The notes under the pieces were generated by a model. It saw only the letters and a program-made list of their open reading frames with translations, was not told the origin of the DNA and made no database searches. Below, in pieces: positions 22,519-33,606 of a DNA stretch of 64,000 nt. Both the position numbers and the translations under genes were made by a program. Source of the stretch: Globodera rostochiensis (lineage: Eukaryota; Nematoda; Chromadorea; Rhabditida; Heteroderidae); contig JAEVLN010000003.1 in the NCBI GenBank assembly GCA_018350325.1, positions 3,734,745-3,798,744 of the forward strand, written 5' to 3'. Every line of letters begins with the position of its first letter. The stretch's first letter is position 1.

Positions 22519-25500
22519 ATGGGCTCCTCTGCCGCCCCATTTTTGCCCTCGAGCGGAGGCCAAATTGGCGCATTTCCGACCTTTCCGGCCCCTCTTTTGG
22601 CGAACGAAGACGGTTTGGTGGCTGCCGTCGCCGCCTTTCCCCCGTTGGCGGCGTTTGGCTTCGGCACTTTTTGTCCGGACGATCAGCAGCAACAGCAATT
22701 GTTTGTACACACTGATGAACAGCAACACCAATTCATACCCATCCCAGGCCCATTTTTAGGTGAAAGTTTGCCGTTAGAGTTCATGGAATGTAGGGCAACG
22801 AGTTCGGGCCGTACTTGGGGCGAAGTCGAGGGTCTCTGTCTTCAATTTTGGACTTAGAAGCGGCCGTGGTCGGGACGAACACTACGAAAGGCCTATAATC
22901 TCGATTTTGATGCCTTCCATCATCAATTTTTAGCCTATCCAAAAGCCTGCTTTTGCTCTCAATTAGGTCATTTAAATTAGAGAGGCCGGCGGGACTTTTG
23001 GACAAAACCCGGGAACAATTTCAGTCCCAAAAATAGGAAATTTTTCAGTACCAAACCGGTGCCGACCACTCCCACTTTAACCTAAACAATAAAATTTGCC
23101 GCAATTCCGTCACTTTGTCTAACAATTTTACAATTTTAGGTGCAGACGACGGGCCATTTGCGCGTTTCGGTGGCGATGAGAGTCAAATTCTGGTGAACAT
23201 GGCTTGCGGCACATTCCTGACGGATGCCGTCGAGCAAAACTTCTTCCACTCGACCCATTCAACAAATGCCACATTTATTCCGCCGATCAACCAAGGTCCC
23301 CCCCCCGCCCTCCCCACTTGCTGATTGAAGAAGACAAATCGAATTTATATTTGAACGGAAATCCGGGAATTCCCGAACTTCTTTAACCTGATCAATTTCA
23401 GATCCGGCCATGTTCGTTTCCACAGATCGTTCTGTCATTGCTCCACATTCACTTGCAGCAATTCAATTAGAAGAGCTTTCCAAAATTGAGAAAACAGACG
23501 AGGACAGCAAAACTTTAGTTTATCCATCGTCGACCCGCAGGGGACATCCGACGCAACGCGGAGGAATGCGACGACGAGTTACGGAGCGCGTAGGCCGAAG
23601 CAAAATTGTACGGAATGCCAATCATTCGGCGGTTACAGTACGTTAATTAATGCATCATTTAATGGGGCAGTACGGTATTAAAAATTGCAAATCTTCCGTC
23701 TAAAAGTTATTTGAGGATTTTAATCAGAACTTCCAATAAATAATCTCACATTCAGACACCAAATAATGCGCTAAACTGTGATGAAAAATTCAAAGAAGAG
23801 ATCCATCTACAGCAGCAACTGCTCGAACAGTTGGAACCGAAGACCATTTCCGACGCAACAAAATTAATGCTACCGTCCGCTACCGTACCATCCGACTACG
23901 GTATGTCAGGGACAATTGTGCCGGAGGAGCCCAAACGTTGTGCGCAATGTGCCGGCGACATTCGAGACCGCACAATGCTGGCAGTTGGCATCGGAACGCC
24001 CGAATTTTTCCACTGCGAATGTCTAAAAGTGGGAATTTTGTTTTCTTGATGAAATGGTCGGTTTTCGAAACTGAAAATTGTAAATATTCGCCTAAAATAC
24101 AATTAAAAGCTTTTTTCAGTGCTGCGAATGCGCCGATCTGCTGGAGGATGTGCCGAAATGTTATGTACGTGCCCAGCGCACTTACTGCGCCGAATGTTAT
24201 GCGAAGTAAGCCCCCCCCCCCCCCCCCCCCCCCCGAAGCCGTTTTTGTACCCTAAAACTTATCACATGGTAAAAATCCTTTAAATTAGAAAAATTCAAAA
24301 AAGAGCTTCAAGATAACTTGAATTTGTTTTTTTCAAATTTGGGTGATTTTTACACAGAAATTTTGGCATTTGTTGCGCAATGTGCGAGCGGCGAATTGCG
24401 TCAACGGATTGGGTGCGACGCGCGCGTGAATTTGTCTACCATTTGGCGTGTTTTAAGGTGTTTTTGGGAGGGGGGGGGGGGGTGCCCTCGAAAGTACCGT
24501 AATCTGGTTACAGTTTGGGGGGGGGGGTATTCCCTCAAAAGTACCGTAATCTGGTTACAGTTTGGGGGGGGGGATTCCCTCGAAAGTACCGTAATCTGGT
24601 TACAGTTTTGGGGGGGGGGGGGTATTCCCTCAAAAGTACCGTAATCTGGTTACAGTTTGGGGGGGGGGGATTCCCTCGAAAGTACCGTAATCTGGTTACA
24701 GTTTGGGGGGGGGGGGTATTCCCTCAAAAGTACCGTAATCTGGTTACAGTTTGGGGGGGGGGGATTCCCTCAAAAGTACCGTAATCTGGTTACAGTGTGA
24801 GCACTGCAAGCGCCAGCTGGTAACCGGGGATGGGTTTTCGCTGGACGACGCGCACCGGCCCCCGCCCGCAATTCCACGGCTGCTGTGCAGTCCGCACTAT
24901 TCGGAGTTGGTGTTGGGCGAACAGAGTGAGTAGATTAAACATTGATTGGTTGATCAATCCGACAGAGAGCACAGACAACCAGACAGTGTAAAAGGATTGC
25001 CGAAATTAAAATTATTTCCGAAAAAGAATGCCAAAGTTTTTGCCACTGTCGGATTGTCAGAGGCCATAATTCGGGGCTAACAATTACACAAGCTTTAGGC
25101 AATCCCAAGCAAAAGGCCAAAAGAGTGCGCACAACTTTTGGCGAAGACCAGCTGGCCGTTCTCCAGCAATATTTTAAGGTAAACGACGAAACTTTTAAAT
25201 TTTGGGGTCAAATTGCTTCAGGTCGACAGCAACCCGGACGGCGCAGATCTTGAACGAATTGCCTCCAAAACTGGACTTACCAAGCGCGTCACTCAAGTGT
25301 GGTTTCAGGTAGATTTAAAACAATGAAAACATATGAAATTACATCTCGGAGACTTTCTTCTCTTTTGTGGCGCTGCGTTTGATAGTTCGTGGAGCACAAA
25401 TTGTTCAGAATTCGCGCGCGCGGCAGAAAAAATACCACGGACACGCGCCATGCCGTAAAAGTGCCGTTGTGCCCGGAGGCGGCGTCGCTTCCAGCAGCGC

Positions 25501-25926
25501 TTCCGCTTCAATCGCCTCCGGCATGGACATGTGCCTGGGAGACTGTCGTTCGGCTACACAAACGCCCTCCTCCTCATCGAACGGGGCACACACCGCCGGG
25601 CAAAGTCCCATCCTTTTCGGTCGGCTGCAAATGCTTTGTTTTCACCAGCAGAGCAATTCAAAATTGGCTTTGGCAATTACGGGAAAACGAATAAAAATGA
25701 AAGGGCTTGGGGGCAAAAAGGCATTTGTGCCGCAAAATTTTGAAGCTTTTTTGAGAAAATGTTTAGAAATTTGAAGAATTCAGCAGCGAATCGGCCAACC
25801 CATCCGATCAATTTTTTAACTGTTTCAATAAATTATTCAGGCCGAGGCGAAAGTACTGGCAGTGAATCGGACGGTTTTCGGCAACTCCTCGCCGGTCAAA
25901 TATCGCCTTCGGCAACCAGCGGGTAA
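22519..25926 (+). CDS. lim-4: LIM-homeodomain transcription factor, LHX6/LHX8 (Awh, lim-4) class
   Basis: Nuclear DNA-binding factor; in other animals this class specifies neuron identity. Eleven exons join in phase: 22519-22759, 23140-23295, 23402-23637, 23756-24028, 24120-24205, 24358-24457, 24796-24925, 25099-25178, 25222-25308, 25409-25619 and 25841-25926, giving 561 residues. LIM1 starts CAQC and ends CAECYAK; LIM2 reads [19 protein letters not shown], then YHLACF, then [14 protein letters not shown]. The DWVRRAR...YHLACF...CKRQL text is typical of LHX6/8. The homeodomain starts [20 protein letters not shown], contains [10 protein letters not shown] and ends [11 protein letters not shown]. 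The N-terminal 210 residues are poorly conserved, with a short Gln run; the C-tail is Ser-rich, ending SGSESDGF then ISPSATSG. The start is the first in-frame Met after an upstream stop. The intron before 24796 carries a splice-site-bearing minisatellite. Confidence 0.92.
24206..24236 (+). repeat. C run of about 25 directly after the LIM1 exon donor
   Basis: The donor GTAAGC at 24206 is followed at once by an uninterrupted C tract to about 24234. It lies in the intron between the two LIM-domain exons. Confidence 0.9.
24470..24795 (+). repeat. Intronic minisatellite, seven copies of the 3' splice site
   Basis: Seven copies of TACCGTAATCTGGTTACAG separated by a G run of about 10 and ATTCCCTCAAAAG or ATTCCCTCGAAAG. 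In the last copy TTACAG is the acceptor of the LIM2 exon beginning TGTGAGCACTGC. The six earlier copies therefore carry the same acceptor word followed by TTTGGG. Confidence 0.96.
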
Positions 25927-27274
25927 AATCCTTTGGGCGCTTTTTGAAAAAACAACTTTTAGAGAGAGATCTTCTGCTGATGCTCCTAATGGAGAAACTA
26001 CGTTATTACTAAGTTTGGAGAGAAGTGTGGAGACTTTGAAATAATTTGACTAGGATATTTATATTCTCGAATAAACAAGGACTCGGATAAAATTATTATG
26101 ATAAAAAATTAAATTTGAGACACTGAAATATTCATTTTTGACTGCACACAAACGACGGCGAACGGCCATCAACTCGTTTTTCACCAACTCGTTTTTTAAT
26201 CAACTCGTTTTTGGGTCAACTCGTTTTTTCTGATTCGACTCGTTTTTTCTGATTCAACTCGTTTTTTTAGTAACAAGAAGCATTTATGAGCAGAAAAGGT
26301 GTTTTGGGGGGTATTCGGGGGCGTAGAACCCGAATATGACTCCCATTTTGCATAATTCTAAATCCCGAACCTGAATTCGAACATTTTTTAAAAAATTAGA
26401 AATTAATTTTTGCTTTCAAAATCGTTTAAAAAGCGCACAATTACAACAAAAAGGGAAGCAATGATCGAATTCATGCTTCTTGATCGATTTTGAGCCCCAT
26501 TAATTTTTGAAAAATTCAGAATTTCTGAAAAATTTATTCGAATTCAGGTCCGGGGTTCGATATTGGCAGAAAAGGAAATCAGATTCGGATTCTACGCCCC
26601 CCGAATACCCCCAGAGAATCCTTTTCTCAACTTTGAAAAATTTGTTTTTTTTTTTCAAAAAATCATAGATTAGATGATGTCTTATGGCAAATCTGATGTC
26701 ATATTCGTGATCAGCGGCGCAATAACCCCCGAGTACTTCCAAGAATTGCATAAAAACCTTCAAATACCGCTCATTAAATGCTTTTTGTTACTAGAAAAAC
26801 GAGTTGAATCAGAAAAAAACGAGTCGAATCAGAAAAAACGAGTTGAATCAGAAAAAACGAGTCGAATCAGAAAAAACGAGTCGAATCAGAAAAAACGAGT
26901 CGAATCAGAAAAAACGAGTCGAATCAGAAAAAACGAGTCGAATCAGAAAAAACGAGTTGATCCAAAAACGAGTTGATATTTTACCACGACGGCGCCACTG
27001 AAATGGCCACTGAAACGTCCCGAACGGAAAAATCAATTATGTACATTTTCCATTTTTAATTAACATTATGCCAAATATTTAAATTTATAAGTATTTTTAA
27101 AAATATTTTATTAATTGAAAAAAAACCCACAAAAATCGGTAAAAAGTCTACAAAGCTCCTCTGAAAACCCAACCCAAAAAAGCAGAATTGGACTTTAAAA
27201 ACCACAAGAAGCTGCACTTGCTAATCCACAGTATTTAGATTAAATATTCTTACTCGGAATCTTCTTTTTACTCC
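25927..27274. other. Intergenic region holding a foldback element
   Basis: No gene seen. The bulk is the inverted-repeat element described separately; the flanks are AT-rich. Confidence 0.6.
26168..26985. mobile_element. Foldback/MITE-like element with tandem subrepeats in both arms
   Basis: The left arm (26168-26345) carries repeated AACTCGTTTTTTCTGATTCG, then AGTAACAAGAAGCATTTATG and a GTATTCGGGGGCGTAGAA word. The right arm (26590-26985) carries the reverse complements in mirrored order: TTCTACGCCCCCCGAATAC, AATGCTTTTTGTTACTAG and ten or so copies of GAATCAGAAAAAACGAGT. There is no transposase frame, as expected of a non-autonomous foldback. The outer subrepeats are more expanded on the right. 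Confidence 0.85.
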
Positions 27275-29127
27275 ATGGATTCCTCCGGCAAAAAGACAAA
27301 ATTGGTCGGAATTCTTATGCGCAGAGTGGAATTGGGAGACAATGTTCTTTATTTGGATCATTTTCTTTTATTTTTTTGAATTTCAGTCGCTTATTTGTGT
27401 GTGGAACTGGCGTAATCCGCTTAAGGAGTACAAGTTTCCGCGTTGGGCAAATGAATACAATGTTTGGTTCAGGGTTTGCTTTTTTTGTTTGGAAAATATG
27501 AGAGATTGAAGCTTTTTTAAGTGCTTTTTGTATAATTTTATTACCACCAGAAATTTTCCCAAAAGTTCAGTGAAATGCCCCCAACACCAAAAAGCATAAT
27601 TTAAGTGTGGTGAATTAGTCGGCTTTGAGCCAGCAAAACCCGTCGAAGAGGTGCAAGACGCGGTAAACATTTGGAAGTTGGAGCCGGACAACGAACAACA
27701 GCGAAGGATTAGCATCACATACCCTTTGGGTGGCGACACTCTCTTTTTGGTTAGTTCGATGCTTTCTTTAAAAAAGGGTTCGACCATTGGGGGAAGACGG
27801 AATGCCCTCCTTTGGTAAGCAAAGGATTCTTGAGAAGAAAATTTGAAAAGGTGAATATTTTAGGTCAAAGTGCTCGTCAGTTTCCCTCCTCTCTCGCTCG
27901 ACCACTACAAAGACGAACTCACCGCTTCGAAGGCATCGTTTTCCATTTTTGAGAATGTTTTGAGAATTTCTTGTCGTTTCAGTCTTTGGGCTGTCGTGCG
28001 ATCGGTTGGAGCGTCGAATTGGGAAAAGTTTCCCTTTTGGATGAATCAGTGGACTTTAAGTCGGGCATTTGCTACAGCGGCTGCGTTGCCAGGTTGGAAT
28101 TGCGAGTGATTTCTGAGTCGTTTTAAATTTCTTGACATTAAGGATCAGTCCCGACAAGGATTGGATAGCCGAGAAGATGGGCACTCTTTGGGTGGTGGAC
28201 GCCTCGACGCCGCTCAAGGAGGTCACTGACCCGGAGTCGGTCAGCCGAATGCATCAGCGCATTGTTCGTTTTGTCTTTAAAATAATAAACAAAATTAAAC
28301 TTTTAGCCATGGAGAGCATCCCTCGTCACTTCTGTGGTTGGTTCTGCGACTGGCGCTGGAACTTTTGCGTCCTATGTAAAAGAGGGGGGGGGGGCCTCTG
28401 ATTCCTTTGCATTGTCTAAGAATCTTTCAAATTGAGGACGCTCTCCCAAGCCCGGCGCCTTCTTCTTATCAGCACATGGCGTCGATGAATTTGAATCCGT
28501 CCGCTCCTCAAACGGCGCATCGTCCAATGATGCTGAGTGACGATTGGACCGACGATTTGGACGACACGCTGCGCAAGGCGTCGGAATCCGTGGACAGCCG
28601 AACTTCTCGTCTGCTTCATTCCGTCGTTGGGCAGCAGCAGCGACAGAACACCGACGTGTTTTTGCCGCCGTCGTCGGCGCTCTCTTCCAGCAATATGTTG
28701 GTGCACCACCAGCCGGTTGGCGAACGCCGTCATCAGCAAATTGGGCCGTCTCAAGAGTCCGATTTAACGACGAATAATCGCGAGAATGTGCTCTTCGGTG
28801 AGTGAGTAGAAGTGCAAAGATTAGTCGATGTACCTAATTTAAGACAGAAACCTCTGAAGCTTTTCTAAAGATCGATTCTGCCACTCTCTAGCTTTTGGGT
28901 TTCCTTGTTTTAGAGCATCTTCTGATTCTGAATTCGATCGTTAAGGAAATCTCGTGGCGCTTAAATTGGAATCCATTCACGCGCGCAATGCCAACGCTGC
29001 GATTCAGCTACAGAAGGCCATTATGGATTTGTGCAGCAATTTCGAACTGAAAGTGCTTAACCCGTACAACAACGACCAATTTTTGGATCCGAGCAAAGCA
29101 TTTGGGGCGGGCATTAACCGCGGCTGA
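27275..29127 (+). CDS. Unrecognised multi-exon protein
   Basis: I do not recognise this gene. Start at 27275 (MDSSGKKTKLVGILMRRVEL, then GDNVLYL). Exons follow near 27388-27470 (WNWRNPLKEYKFPRWANEYN), 27620-27749 (VGFEPAKPVEEVQDAVNIWK), 27864-27942 (VKVLVSFPPLSLDHYKDELT), 27983-28093 (SLGCRAIGWSVELGKVSLLD), 28141-28231 (ISPDKDWIAEKMGTLWVVDA), 28307-28376 (RASLVTSVVGSATGAGTFAS), about 28437-28798 (MLSDDWTDDLDDTLRKASES, Gln/Ser-rich) and 28946-29127 (NLVALKLESIHARNANAAIQ, ending SKAFGAGINRG). The first half looks like a beta-rich domain; the last exon is a helical segment. The whole may be two genes split near 28400, but splice phases allow one. Next gene downstream starts 1.06 kb away. Confidence 0.55.
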
Positions 29128-30186
29128 TTTCGATCTCTTTTTACCGTCAATGTTTTTAAAAATCTTGCAGAATTGAGTCCAATTAGTTTACCTTATGGAA
29201 GATATTTTGTTCAGGTTTTAGGATTAATTCTTTTTGTTTTATTTGACCATATCCGTTTGGAGTGGACCTCAATTCTGCAGATTTTATGATTAAAAAGATT
29301 CAGGTTGTTGAAATTCTTTTTCACTTTTATGATGCTCTTATTTATTTGGTAGGATAAATTTCTCCCTCGATGTCGACTGTCAGGCAGGGATGATTGTACT
29401 GTAAAAAGAGTAATCGTTGTTTTGATGGCCATAGCGGTCAAGGAAAATGTTAGCTGACAAAGTGTTGATAAGTCATCACTTTGCTCATCGATGGCACAAA
29501 TGGAAGAGGTCAGCTCTCTATGGTGGCCTCCTCCCACAAATCGCCGTATTTGAACGCGTTGAACACCGTTTGGAAATATTTTCTTTGGTTGATTCCCAAA
29601 CATTTAAGTGTGTTGTCATATTTGTGATCTGCGACCTGCGTAGATAACCCAAAGTACTTTTCAGAATCGCAGAAACCCATTAAAAACCAAAAAAAAATTC
29701 GGGAGCTACAAAAGACAGAGTTACCAAATTTTGCTGACAAAAAGAAAAAATTATTTTTTTCAAATTAACGTAACACAAAACGAAAATTATTTTATTGTAT
29801 CTCATTACCGAGAAAAAGCGGAATAAAAAAGAAACATTCTACGGAAATTAATGGATTTTTATTTTACGAACCTTTTGTCGTTTCCCATCTACCGGACATT
29901 TTGTCCGATTTGTGCTACCCGACCTTTTTTGTCCACGTACGTTTTTGACGCCATCCTAAGCTGCACAAAAATATGGATTTCCATATAAAGAGACTTTTGA
30001 AACGTTTTATCTATAAGCCTAAGCCTATAAGTTTTTTGAAAAGATACTAATCGACTAACTTTTGCTAAGATAAAAAGTTCAACAAATAAAAAGCTTCTGG
30101 GTAGTATGTATCAATCCTTTTTGATTTGATAGGGTCCGGATTAAGAGTTCCTTCATTTGGAACTTTTTTTGCGCATCCGTCTTATT
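29128..30186. other. Intergenic region; no gene seen
   Basis: AT-rich, with frames under 131 codons on the minus strand that lack domains. It should hold the promoter of the downstream gene trio. Confidence 0.45.
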
Positions 30187-31333
30187 ATGTCGAGCAGTGC
30201 CAAAAAAGGTGCAAGAAAATCCACACGAAATGACAGCGGTGGCAGCAGTAATGCTGGAGACGTGCATGACAGCGGCAACAACATCGAAAAGGACAACGAC
30301 GGCCGGGGGGACGAGGACGGAGAAGTCGAGCCGGGCAGTTGGGAATGCACCGGTGAGGGGAAACTGAGGTTTTGTTTGAAAAAATTCGTCAGAAATTTGT
30401 GTTTCGTATCACCTTGATGCCGTTATTGTTTATCCCGCTATTTTGGATTTTTCAATCCATCAGGATCGGGGGTTATGAACACGACACCCCCGGGGGAGGG
30501 TAGAGAAGACAAATATTATAAAGAAAAATGAATTAAAACATTGACTAAATGTAAACATTTTTAGTTTGTACATTTCGAAATCGGTATGAGGCTTTCAAAT
30601 GTTTGATGTGCGACACTCGGAAAGGCACGTCGACTCGAAAACCGCGGCTGAACCCCTCAGTTGTACAACAGCAAACTCTGGTGCAAAAATTGGCAGTCGA
30701 AGTTGAAAAAGCGCAACAAAAGTTTGTTGAGGGAAACTTTATGGGTTAACGAATTTTTAATATAAATATTTGAGCTTTTTAAAGAAAGCAGCGTAACAGT
30801 GCTGAAATGGTCGTCCGCAATTCGCCCGAGTGTTTCAGTCCGTGCACCTCATCAATGACCAACTCCCCAAAACCAACTCGGGCACCATCGGTCAATGGGC
30901 TCTCCCAAAAGCAGGTTTCTTTGATTAGCCCCCCTCCCCCTTTTCCCAATTCAATCGACCGACGAAATTCGAACGCATTGTATGAAGAAAAACGTATCAC
31001 AATTTGTATTTATCGGAATGCCTATAAAAGTTTGCAAAAATGGTACGATTTAGAATGAAATGAATGAATTTTATATAAAACATTTTGTCATTCGTACAGT
31101 CAAAGTCGCTCATCCGGCGTCGACCCATTTCTTTTCGGGATGCGCTTGTCGTCCGAAGTGCGGCTAAGAAAATGGTTGTCACCGTGAACGGAGTTTCCTT
31201 CACTGTCACAGAATTCAAACCGCGCACATCGCCACGGGGGCGCAAAAAGTTGCCAGCCAACCAAAACAATAGCAACAGCAGCAGACATATCGCCATAGGG
31301 GCGATGAGTAACGGCACTAAGTCGACAGAATGA
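30187..31333 (+). CDS. RYBP/YAF2 homologue (RanBP2-type zinc finger, Polycomb-associated)
   Basis: RYBP/YAF2 proteins are adaptor subunits of variant PRC1 and bind RING1 in the nucleus. Exon 1 (30187-30352) starts [19 protein letters not shown] and ends SWECT. Exon 2 (about 30566-30746) completes the zinc finger as [17 protein letters not shown] with LMC, giving W-x-C-x2-C-x10-C-x2-C, followed by [18 protein letters not shown]. The run KGTSTRKPR is diagnostic of RYBP/YAF2. Exon 3 (about 30791-30914) is Ser/Pro-rich. Exon 4 (about 31101-31333) has [17 protein letters not shown], matching the C-terminal RING1-binding strand motif of the family (AVTVGNVTVIITDFK type). Stop at 31333. A head-to-tail neighbour begins 210 bp downstream. 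Confidence 0.9.
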
Positions 31334-31520
31334 CCAAACAGAATTGGATGTCTGGTATTTAAGTTGAAACCAAAGTTTTGACTCATTAATGCTCCACTTT
31401 CACATTATTTCCAAACGATAACTAATAAAATATTTGCTTAATGTTGTTTTTTAAATTGTGGTTGATTGGTTCCCTATTTTTTGTTACGATATTTTATGCA
31501 ATTTCATTCCTTTTTTAAAC

Positions 31521-31530
31521 CATTTCAGCG
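31521..31530 (+). promoter_or_regulatory. Probable trans-splice acceptor before the U5 40K gene
   Basis: CATTTCAG ends at 31528, only 15 bases before the ATG at 31544, and there is no upstream donor or exon. In nematodes this is the usual form of a spliced-leader acceptor. Whether it takes SL1 or SL2 cannot be seen from DNA. Confidence 0.55.
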
Positions 31531-31543
31531 TAAATCACGCGAA

Positions 31544-33336
31544 ATGACTGACGTGTTCAAACGGCCCGCACTTCCATTGGTGCCTACGAGTAGGTTTTGG
31601 TGTCGAAAAATAAAAATAGAGTAAAAAATCCATTAGGTGCATGTTGCCTTACGTTGTTTATACTTAAATTGGTTGGCTTGCTTAGATGCAAAAAGACAAC
31701 ATTTCTCTGATGATGTATCGCTAATTCCCCTCGGCGATTCTCCGCGGACGGAGGATCAACGCATGTCCGGTCTCCAGTCTCCGATTATGCTGTTGACCGG
31801 CCATGAGGGCGAAATTCATGCTGCTCAGTTCAGTCCGGATGGGACGTGCATTGCTTCCGTCGGGTTCGACCAGCGGATTTGTGGGTTTATTGCTTTCTTT
31901 CGATGCGACTTTTTTGTTTTTTAGTTTTTTGGAATGTTTACGGGGAATGCGATAATTTTTCAACAATTTCTGGTCACAAAGGCGCCATTATGGATGTGCA
32001 TTTCAGCACCGATGCGAGGTGAATGATCTTTTTCGTCTTAGAAAATGTTATATCGGACCAAAATGGGGTATTAATTTCGAGGATATGTATTTAAATGTGT
32101 GATTTGATTTGGCTTTAACTTTGTATTTAGTTTCCTCTTCACTTGTTCCACCGACAAAACTGTGCGCGTGTGGGACATGGAAAGTGGCCAATGCTTACGG
32201 CGCTTTCGCACACACACCGAATTCGTCAACAGCTGTCATCCGGCACGGCGGGGGCCCTCGTTGATCTGCTCGGGGTGCGATGGAGGCAAAATCCTTGTAA
32301 TGCGCACTTTTTATGTCATAAATTTAACAAGCGCTAGTCCAAAGTCTTAACCGTTTTGCTCGTGTTTAGATCCATGACGTTCGTCGTCGAGGACCTGTGG
32401 CCACCTTTGAGAATGTTAACGGATACCAAGTGACCGCTCTGACGTTCAATGACACTGCTGAACAGATTATTAGTGGTGGCATTGACAACGTGCTTAAGGT
32501 GAGGGGATAGTCTTAAGGTATTAATTCGAACTACGCATCTCTTCTGATGTTTTTCGTACCCTTTTCTATTTTTACTTAATAGGCTTGCAAATAAGAATTA
32601 AATGTGAAAAAATGTTCAGATTTGGGATATTCGACGGCTCGGTTTGCTCTATGTGATGCCCGGCCACACTGACACAGTTACCGGCCTCAGTTTGAGTCCC
32701 GACGGAAATCACGTGCTCTCCAATTCTATGGATTGTACAGCGCGCATTTGGGACATTCGACCGTACGCCAGCTCACAACGTTGTGTGAAAACACTGACAG
32801 GTCATCAGCACAATTTTGAGAAGGTCAGTAAATTTGGGATAACAAAGAATTGTTGAATAATTTTATTAAGGAATTTACCAAAATATTGTCCACATGTTTG
32901 CATATAACTTCAGAACCTGCTTCGGTGTGCGTGGTCACCAGACGGTCACAGAGTGTCATGTGGTAAGTGAATATCAGGGGCTTATTTAAACTAGCATTGT
33001 GTAAGGTCCATACTTGAGGACTGATCTGATGATGTCATTGATTCGGGAATATCGGGTGCCTCGAAAAATAAGAAATTTGCCAATTTTATAACAGATCCTT
33101 AACACCATTGTCCGATTTTTAAGGATCGAGTGATCGATTTGTGTACATTTGGGACGTCGGATCCAGAAACATTGCCTACAAATTGCCCGGGCATCAGGGT
33201 TCAGTGAATGCGGTCGACTTCCATCCCAAAGAGCCAATCGGTAAAAAAAGAGAGTAAAATTAAATGGGGTTTCCTTTTTGAAGTTTTGTCGGCGGGCAGT
33301 GACAAACGGATTTTTTTGGGCGAGTTGGCTCATTAA
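31544..33336 (+). CDS. U5 snRNP 40 kDa WD-repeat protein (SNRNP40/PRP8-binding)
   Basis: WD40 propeller of the U5 snRNP, acting in the spliceosome next to PRP8. It starts [15 protein letters not shown]; the N-terminal [13 protein letters not shown] text is typical of SNRNP40. Visible repeats in order: [20 protein letters not shown] with [22 protein letters not shown] with [29 protein letters not shown] with [20 protein letters not shown] with [36 protein letters not shown] with [31 protein letters not shown] with [20 protein letters not shown], then [13 protein letters not shown]. Seven blades are accounted for. Coding is split over about nine exons; the final one ends at 33336. Spacing is 210 bp from the upstream stop and 270 bp to the next ATG. 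Confidence 0.92.
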
Positions 33337-33464
33337 AGTTGTTTTCCGATGATGATGATCTTCATTGATTCCTTTGTATATTTGATAAATTTGTTTGAAC
33401 GCATTTGATTTTCTTTTCTGATTGGATTTACGTTCCATTTTGTGATTATCTCCATTTTTCGAGA

Positions 33465-33476
33465 CATTTTTCACAG
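33465..33476 (+). promoter_or_regulatory. Probable trans-splice acceptor before importin alpha
   Basis: ACATTTTTCACAG ends at 33476, 130 bases before the ATG at 33607, with no upstream exon in the 270-bp gap. This fits a spliced-leader acceptor or a 5' UTR acceptor. Confidence 0.4.
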
Positions 33477-33606
33477 AATTTGATTTTCGAGTTCATTCAC
33501 GCAACAATCTATTGGCGAATAACAGCAAAAACAAACCAACAAAAAACAGCTGAAAGGACGAAGAAGAAAGACCATAATCGAGAAGGAACAAAAACGACAA
33601 AAAACG

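Noticed and set aside
24470..24796. CRISPR-like array with constant word and G-run spacers
   Set aside because: Spacers are the same G run and CCCTC word; it is a minisatellite in an intron.
27275..28400. eIF4E call
   Set aside because: The WNWRNPLKEYKFPRWANEYN text lacks the spaced tryptophans and cap-binding motifs of eIF4E.
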